Of a stretch of 56,740 nt of DNA, positions 52,599 through 56,740 are shown one piece after another. The stretch is from Gaiellales bacterium. Lineage in GTDB: Bacteria > Actinomycetota > Thermoleophilia > RBG-16-64-13. Position 1 is the first letter of the stretch; every line of letters begins with the position of its first letter. The translations under genes were made by a program, and so were the position numbers. The notes under the pieces are model-generated. The model was not told where the DNA came from, ran no database searches, and saw only the letters and a program-made list of their open reading frames with translations. The stretch covers positions 1 to 56,740 of the forward strand of contig JAAYAL010000039.1 of the NCBI GenBank assembly GCA_012719395.1, written 5' to 3'.

Positions 52599-53204
52599 AT
52601 GATGCCGGTGGAATCAACAGCGCCTCCCGACCAACAGCCTCTGCCTCAGGCTGAGCCTGACAGTGCCCGCTCCGGTCAGCCGCTGCCTCTGTGGCGGCGC
52701 ATCCTGGAGGTCGTTGCCATGGTGGTGGCGGCCTTCGCCTTGGCCATGCTCATACAGGCCTTCGTGGTGAAGCCGTACGAGGTGCCCACGGGCTCTATGC
52801 TGCCCACCATCCAGCTCGGGGACCTGGTGCTGTGTGACCGCATCACTTTCCACTTCCGCGAGCCGCGAGTGGGAGACATCGTGGTCCTGGACAACCCCAC
52901 TCAGGGGGATCCGCCCTTGGTCAAGCGCGTGGTGGCCGTGGGGGGCCAGACGCTGGATATCCGGAACGGCTGGGTCTACCTGGACGGCGAGCGACAGCCG
53001 GAGACGTACGTGGAGGACTCGCGGCGAGACGCCTACTCGTTGCCTTTCCCTGTCACCATCCCCGTGGGTGAGGTGTGGGTCATGGGCGACAACAGGGCGG
53101 ACAGCGCCGATTCGCGCTATTTCGGGACCAGGAAGGTGAGCACGGTCTTCGGGCGGGCCTTCTTCGTCTACTGGCCCATCCCTCGCTTCGGCTCCCTGCA
53201 CTAG
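52599..53204 (+). CDS. lepB: Signal peptidase I
   Basis: The 201-residue protein has one N-terminal membrane anchor (EVVAMVVAAFALAMLIQAFVV). The catalytic serine is in VPTGSMLPTI and the catalytic lysine in PLVKRVVAVGG. The conserved MGDNRADSADSRYFG box is present. It cleaves signal peptides from exported proteins such as the SLH proteins in this window. ATG 52599 has a GGGGGAG about seven bases upstream; the frame opens earlier but without support. Confidence 0.95.
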   Translation: MMPVESTAPPDQQPLPQAEPDSARSGQPLPLWRRILEVVAMVVAAFALAMLIQAFVVKPYEVPTGSMLPTIQLGDLVLCDRITFHFREPRVGDIVVLDNPTQGDPPLVKRVVAVGGQTLDIRNGWVYLDGERQPETYVEDSRRDAYSLPFPVTIPVGEVWVMGDNRADSADSRYFGTRKVSTVFGRAFFVYWPIPRFGSLH

Positions 53205-53283
53205 GCTTTGCTGCAGCCCTGGGCGGGCGGGCGTGTTACTCTCGCTGTGCTGTCCCCGACACGGCATGCAGGAGAGAGAACGG

Positions 53284-54864
53284 GTGAAATCCACTAACTG
53301 CGCGTGGTGGGTCAAGCGCTGGAGCGAGTTGTATCCGCAGAAGCCCGCCATCATCTTCGAGGAGAACGTCACTACCTACGCCGATCTTGACCGGCGCACC
53401 CGGGCTGTGGCCACCTGGCTGCAGACGGCGGGCATCGAGAAGGGCGACCGCGTGGTCGTCCTGCTGGAGAACTGCCCCGAGTTCATTGAGCTCTATCTGG
53501 CCTGTGCGCGCCTGGGAGCCATTTTCGTCCCGCTCAACTACAGGTTGATGGCTGAGGAGATAGACTACGTCATCCGCAACTGCCGCCCACGGTTGGTGGT
53601 GTGGGGAAATAGGGTACGTGCGGCCATCGACCACGTGCACCTGGCCCAGTATCGACCACCGTTGCTCCCGGCGATGGTGGGCGAGGTGGGGATTGAGGAT
53701 CTGGCCCGGGGCATCGCGGACTACGCGGCGGAGACGGCCGCCTTTGAAGGCCAGACCCCGGTGCTGACGCCCTCGCTGTCTCCCGACGATCTGGAGGATC
53801 CCCAGGTCATCATGTACACCTCGGGTACCACCGGCTGGCCCAAGGGCGCGGTTCTCACGCATCGGAAGACCTTCTTCAATTGCCTCAATGCGGATCACTT
53901 CTTCGACATGGGCTTTCACGACGTCATGCTCATCGCCCTGCCGCTCTTCCACTCCGGGGGTCTCTTCATCCAGGCCACGCCCTCGCTCTACAAGGGTGCC
54001 ACCATCATCCTTCACCGCCGCTTCGATCCGCAGCGGGCCTACGATGACATCGAGCGCTTCCAGGTGACCAAATTCCAGGGTGTGCCCACGGTGTTCCGTG
54101 CTCTCCTCAAGATTGAACAAGAGCGCCGGGGGCATCTGGAGTCGCTGGCGGTGGCGGCCATCGGTGGGGAGCGGGTCACCCCTGAGATCATGGAGCAGTG
54201 TGGAGCTTCGGGCTTCCCTCTGCGGGTGGTAATGGGTCAGACGGAGACCTCCATCCTGCTGTGGGCCACCCAGGAAGAAGTCAAAGAGCGCCCAGGCACG
54301 GTGGGGAGGCCGGTGTTCCATGCCGAGGTCGACCTCATGCACGAGAACGGCGGGCCGGTGGAGACGGGGGCCGTGGGCGAACTGGTGGTGCGCGGCAGCG
54401 TCACCATGAAGGAATACTGGCAGGATCCGGAGCTCACCGAGACGGTGATGGCCGGCGGTTGGCTGCGCACGGGTGATCTGGCCCGACGTGACGAGGACGG
54501 CTACTACTACCTGGTGGACAGGGTGAAAGACGTGTACACCTCTGCCGGCGAGAACGTCTACCCGGCGGAGGTGGAACGCATCCTTTCGCAGCACCCGGAC
54601 GTGGCGGAGGTGGCTGTGGTGGGTGTTCCCGACCAGGAGTTCGGGGAGGTGGGCTATGCCTTTGTCATACCGCGGGAAGGCGCGGCGGTTGGTCACGAGC
54701 CCTTGGCAGACTGGGCCCGGGGGCGCCTGGTCGACTACAAGGTTCCCCGCTACGTGAGCGTTGTGGACGAATTCCCGCGCACCGCCTTGGGCAAGGTCAA
54801 GAAGTTCCTGCTGCGGCGTGACGCTCTGGCACACCTTTCCTGGGCCACGACCGAGGAGGCCTAG
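53284..54864 (+). CDS. AMP-forming acyl-CoA synthetase (long-chain fatty acid-CoA ligase-like)
   Basis: The 526-residue protein belongs to the ANL adenylating family. Motifs are MYTSGTTGWPKGAVLTH (nucleotide loop), VMGQTETS, the hinge region LRTGDLARRDEDGYYYLVDR and the C-terminal catalytic Lys in PRTALGKVKKFLL. It should activate a carboxylate with ATP and transfer it to CoA. GTG 53284 is preferred because AGGAG lies nine bases upstream; an ATG at 53266 is in the same frame. Substrate chain length is not readable. Confidence 0.92.
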   Translation: MKSTNCAWWVKRWSELYPQKPAIIFEENVTTYADLDRRTRAVATWLQTAGIEKGDRVVVLLENCPEFIELYLACARLGAIFVPLNYRLMAEEIDYVIRNCRPRLVVWGNRVRAAIDHVHLAQYRPPLLPAMVGEVGIEDLARGIADYAAETAAFEGQTPVLTPSLSPDDLEDPQVIMYTSGTTGWPKGAVLTHRKTFFNCLNADHFFDMGFHDVMLIALPLFHSGGLFIQATPSLYKGATIILHRRFDPQRAYDDIERFQVTKFQGVPTVFRALLKIEQERRGHLESLAVAAIGGERVTPEIMEQCGASGFPLRVVMGQTETSILLWATQEEVKERPGTVGRPVFHAEVDLMHENGGPVETGAVGELVVRGSVTMKEYWQDPELTETVMAGGWLRTGDLARRDEDGYYYLVDRVKDVYTSAGENVYPAEVERILSQHPDVAEVAVVGVPDQEFGEVGYAFVIPREGAAVGHEPLADWARGRLVDYKVPRYVSVVDEFPRTALGKVKKFLLRRDALAHLSWATTEEA

Positions 54865-54869
54865 ATCCC

Positions 54870-56696
54870 GTGCGAGGGCTTGATCCCGTTCTGCCGCCTT
54901 CCGTGCGCCCGCCCCGCACTGCCCGTCGGCTGGAGGCACGTCGCTGCGCCATGGGCGAACTCCCCCCTGACCTGCTGCTCTCCGGCGGCGTCGTCTTCAA
55001 CGGCGTGACCGGCGAGTTCCTGTCCGGGCTCAATATCTGGGTGAAAGAGGGACTGATCGCATATGTGGGGCCGGAATTGCCGTCCGACTGGGCTGCGGAG
55101 ATCCCCCTGGGGGGCAGGGCGGTGGTGCCCGGCCTCATAGATGCCCACACCCACCCTTTGAGCTTCGTCCGGCTGGAGGAGTTCGTGGAGCACGTGGTGC
55201 CCAGCGGGGTCACCACGGCCATCTTGGAAACTGATGACCTGCCACGCGTGGTGGGGATGGCCGGCTATCGTGAGGTGGCTCGGCAGGCGGCTGTGCAGCC
55301 GCTTCGTCTCTTCTACACCGCTTCGCCATTGGGTGGGCTCACGCCGGCAGAGGAGCTGATGGTTCCGGGGTGGGAGGAGATCGCCACGTTGTTCTCCGAC
55401 CCTCGTTGCCTGGGTGTGGGAGAGGTCTATTGGAGCAACCTGCTGTTGCCGGGAGAGCAGGGCGAGCGGCTCCGGAGTCTGATCAATGCGGCGCTGACGG
55501 CAGGCCGGCTGGTTGAAGGGCACACCGCCGGAGCGGGGGGGAACAAGCTGCAGGCCTACGTGACCGAAGGAATCTCCTCGTGCCACGAGCCCATCACGGC
55601 GGAGGAAGTGGTGGATCGGCTGCGGCTGGGGCTGTGGGTGCTGTTGCGGCAGGGCGGGGTGCGCAAGGAGTTGGAGGGTGCGTCCGCAGTCTTCGACCTG
55701 CCGCTGGATTTCCGGCGCCTGGCTCTCTCCACTGATGGCCAGAACCCACAGGGCTTCATTGACGAAGGCTACCTCGATGCGGCCGTGCGCGAAGCGCTGC
55801 GCCGCGGAGTAGCTCCGCGCATCGTATACCAAATGGTGACCATCAATGCGGCCGAGCACTTCAGACTGGACGGCATGGTGGGTGTGATCGCCCCCGGTCA
55901 CTACGCCGACTTGGTGATCATACCCTCGCCCCAGGACTACCGGCCGGAGCTGGTTCTGTGCGAAGGCCGCATCCTGTACGAAGCCGGAGGGCGCAAGGTG
56001 CGGCCCGCCGGTGCGGATTTCCCGGAGGCCTTCTACCACACCATGAACGCGGACCTGCCGGGGGCGGCGGAGCCGGCTTGGCCGGCGGAGCCCATCGCGG
56101 CCGGTGCCTGCCTGCGCTGCCTGGAGTACGTCAGTCGTCTGGTGACCAAGGAGACCAACCTGGAGCCGGAGGGGACGGAGGCGGTTGCCGCACGGGCTCT
56201 GCTGGCCGGCGATCCCCCTCCGCACGGCCGGGGGGATCTCAACCTACTGTTGGCCGTGGACCGGCTGGCTGCTCGAGGTGCCTTCCTGGGCCTGAGCAAA
56301 GGCTATGGGCTGCGGGAGGGCGCGGTTGGATCGAGTGTGTGCTGGGACACGGGCGATGTGTTGGCTATCGGTTGTGACCAGACGTCGCTGCGCACCGTGG
56401 TGGCCCGGTTGTCCGAAACCGGCGGGGGGGCCGTCTATGCGCGAGGAGGCGAGGTGGTGACGGAACTGCAGAGCCCCATCTGCGGCTTGGTGTCCGAGGG
56501 GTCCATGCGGGAGGTGGCGGACGGCATGCGCCGCCTGAGTGAGGCCCTGGTCCAGGCGGGGGTGCCCTGGGAGAACCCGGTCCTCTCGCTCATCACGCTG
56601 GCCACACCGGCCATACCGCATTTCCGGGTCACCCACCGCGGGTACGTGCGCCTGAAGGACCGAGCGGTCTTGGGAGTAGCCGTAGACCAAAGGTAG
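54870..56696 (+). CDS. Adenine deaminase-like amidohydrolase
   Basis: The 608-residue protein has the two-part adenine deaminase layout. The N-terminal amidohydrolase part shows PPDLLLSGGVVFNGVTGEF, the metal motif GLIDAHTHP, EGHTAGAGGNKLQAYVTEG, SSCHEP and LSTDGQNPQGFIDEGYLD. The C-terminal half shows TKETNLEPEGTEAV-like and LSLITLATPAIPHFRVT segments. Canonical enzymes have HVHIESS and TDD where this has HTHPLSF and TDG, so the substrate may differ. GTG 54870 is chosen because RRLEARRCAMGELPPDLL aligns with the usual N-terminal helix; ATG 54951 would remove it. It starts five bases after the acyl-CoA synthetase stop. Confidence 0.83.
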   Translation: MRGLDPVLPPSVRPPRTARRLEARRCAMGELPPDLLLSGGVVFNGVTGEFLSGLNIWVKEGLIAYVGPELPSDWAAEIPLGGRAVVPGLIDAHTHPLSFVRLEEFVEHVVPSGVTTAILETDDLPRVVGMAGYREVARQAAVQPLRLFYTASPLGGLTPAEELMVPGWEEIATLFSDPRCLGVGEVYWSNLLLPGEQGERLRSLINAALTAGRLVEGHTAGAGGNKLQAYVTEGISSCHEPITAEEVVDRLRLGLWVLLRQGGVRKELEGASAVFDLPLDFRRLALSTDGQNPQGFIDEGYLDAAVREALRRGVAPRIVYQMVTINAAEHFRLDGMVGVIAPGHYADLVIIPSPQDYRPELVLCEGRILYEAGGRKVRPAGADFPEAFYHTMNADLPGAAEPAWPAEPIAAGACLRCLEYVSRLVTKETNLEPEGTEAVAARALLAGDPPPHGRGDLNLLLAVDRLAARGAFLGLSKGYGLREGAVGSSVCWDTGDVLAIGCDQTSLRTVVARLSETGGGAVYARGGEVVTELQSPICGLVSEGSMREVADGMRRLSEALVQAGVPWENPVLSLITLATPAIPHFRVTHRGYVRLKDRAVLGVAVDQR

Positions 56697-56740
56697 TAGT
56701 CGTGCGGTGGTCCCGACCCGCTTGCCATGGGCGAGCGATA

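Noticed and set aside
53236-54939. 567-codon minus-strand open frame
   Set aside because: Antisense to the acyl-CoA synthetase, which has all ANL motifs.
54861-56225. 454-codon minus-strand open frame
   Set aside because: Antisense to the adenine deaminase-like gene.

Overview
The window is high-GC DNA with short intergenic spaces, frequent GTG/TTG starts and clear AGGAGG-type ribosome binding sites. S-layer-homology (SLH) proteins, lipoproteins, an ECF-type vitamin transporter, riboswitch-plus-terminator leaders and FadR/PadR regulators suggest a high-GC Gram-positive-like lineage, such as a deep-branching actinobacterial or high-GC clostridial relative. No rRNA or other phylogenetic marker is present, so this is only an inference. 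I found no tRNA, rRNA, CRISPR array or prophage.

Left arm (1-9325). A minus-strand operon is preceded by a sigma70-like promoter, a cobalamin riboswitch and an intrinsic terminator. It encodes an SLH-anchored DUF4430 protein, a DUF4430 lipoprotein, EcfT, a fused EcfA1A2 ATPase, an EcfS-type permease, a membrane-anchored terpenoid-cyclase-like toroid protein and, cut by the left edge, a MotA/TolQ/ExbB channel protein. A cobO adenosyltransferase is divergent. Eukaryotic intrinsic factor and transcobalamin bind B12 between an alpha6/alpha6 toroid and a DUF4430-like beta domain. Here those two folds are separate proteins in a B12-controlled transport operon, which makes this the best candidate for a little-described system.

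9349-26143. Two adjacent apparent pseudo-enzymes (an amidohydrolase and an SDR); PadR with a NifX-like protein; a TauE/SafE permease with DUF1634; a double-CDGSH iron-sulfur protein, a coiled-coil protein and a UbiB-like kinase; a TerC exporter under a yybP-ykoY (manganese) riboswitch; RlmKL; an ADP-forming acyl-CoA synthetase overlapping a KdpD/KdpE-like two-component pair. After the response regulator come four 11-bp-phased CTTA repeats and a small membrane protein, probably its operator and target.

26144-35271. An amino-acid/hydantoin-type group: Cys-Cys racemase, dihydropyrimidinase-like hydrolase, class V aminotransferase, threonine aldolase, FadR-type regulator and RhtA-like exporter, followed by Tex.

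35607-48430. A PAS-GGDEF protein; an accessory patch (truncated matrixin-like protease, lipoprotein, truncated IS1182-like transposase); TypA; an ornithine-cyclodeaminase homologue; a PfkB sugar kinase; a decayed cysteine desulfurase; a GlsB-like membrane protein; a large SLH-IPT surface protein; and a 5'-truncated group II intron that keeps its reverse transcriptase core and domains V-VI.

48430-56740. A DUF255 thioredoxin-like protein, TelA, a HAD phosphatase, signal peptidase I, an acyl-CoA synthetase and an adenine-deaminase-like enzyme.
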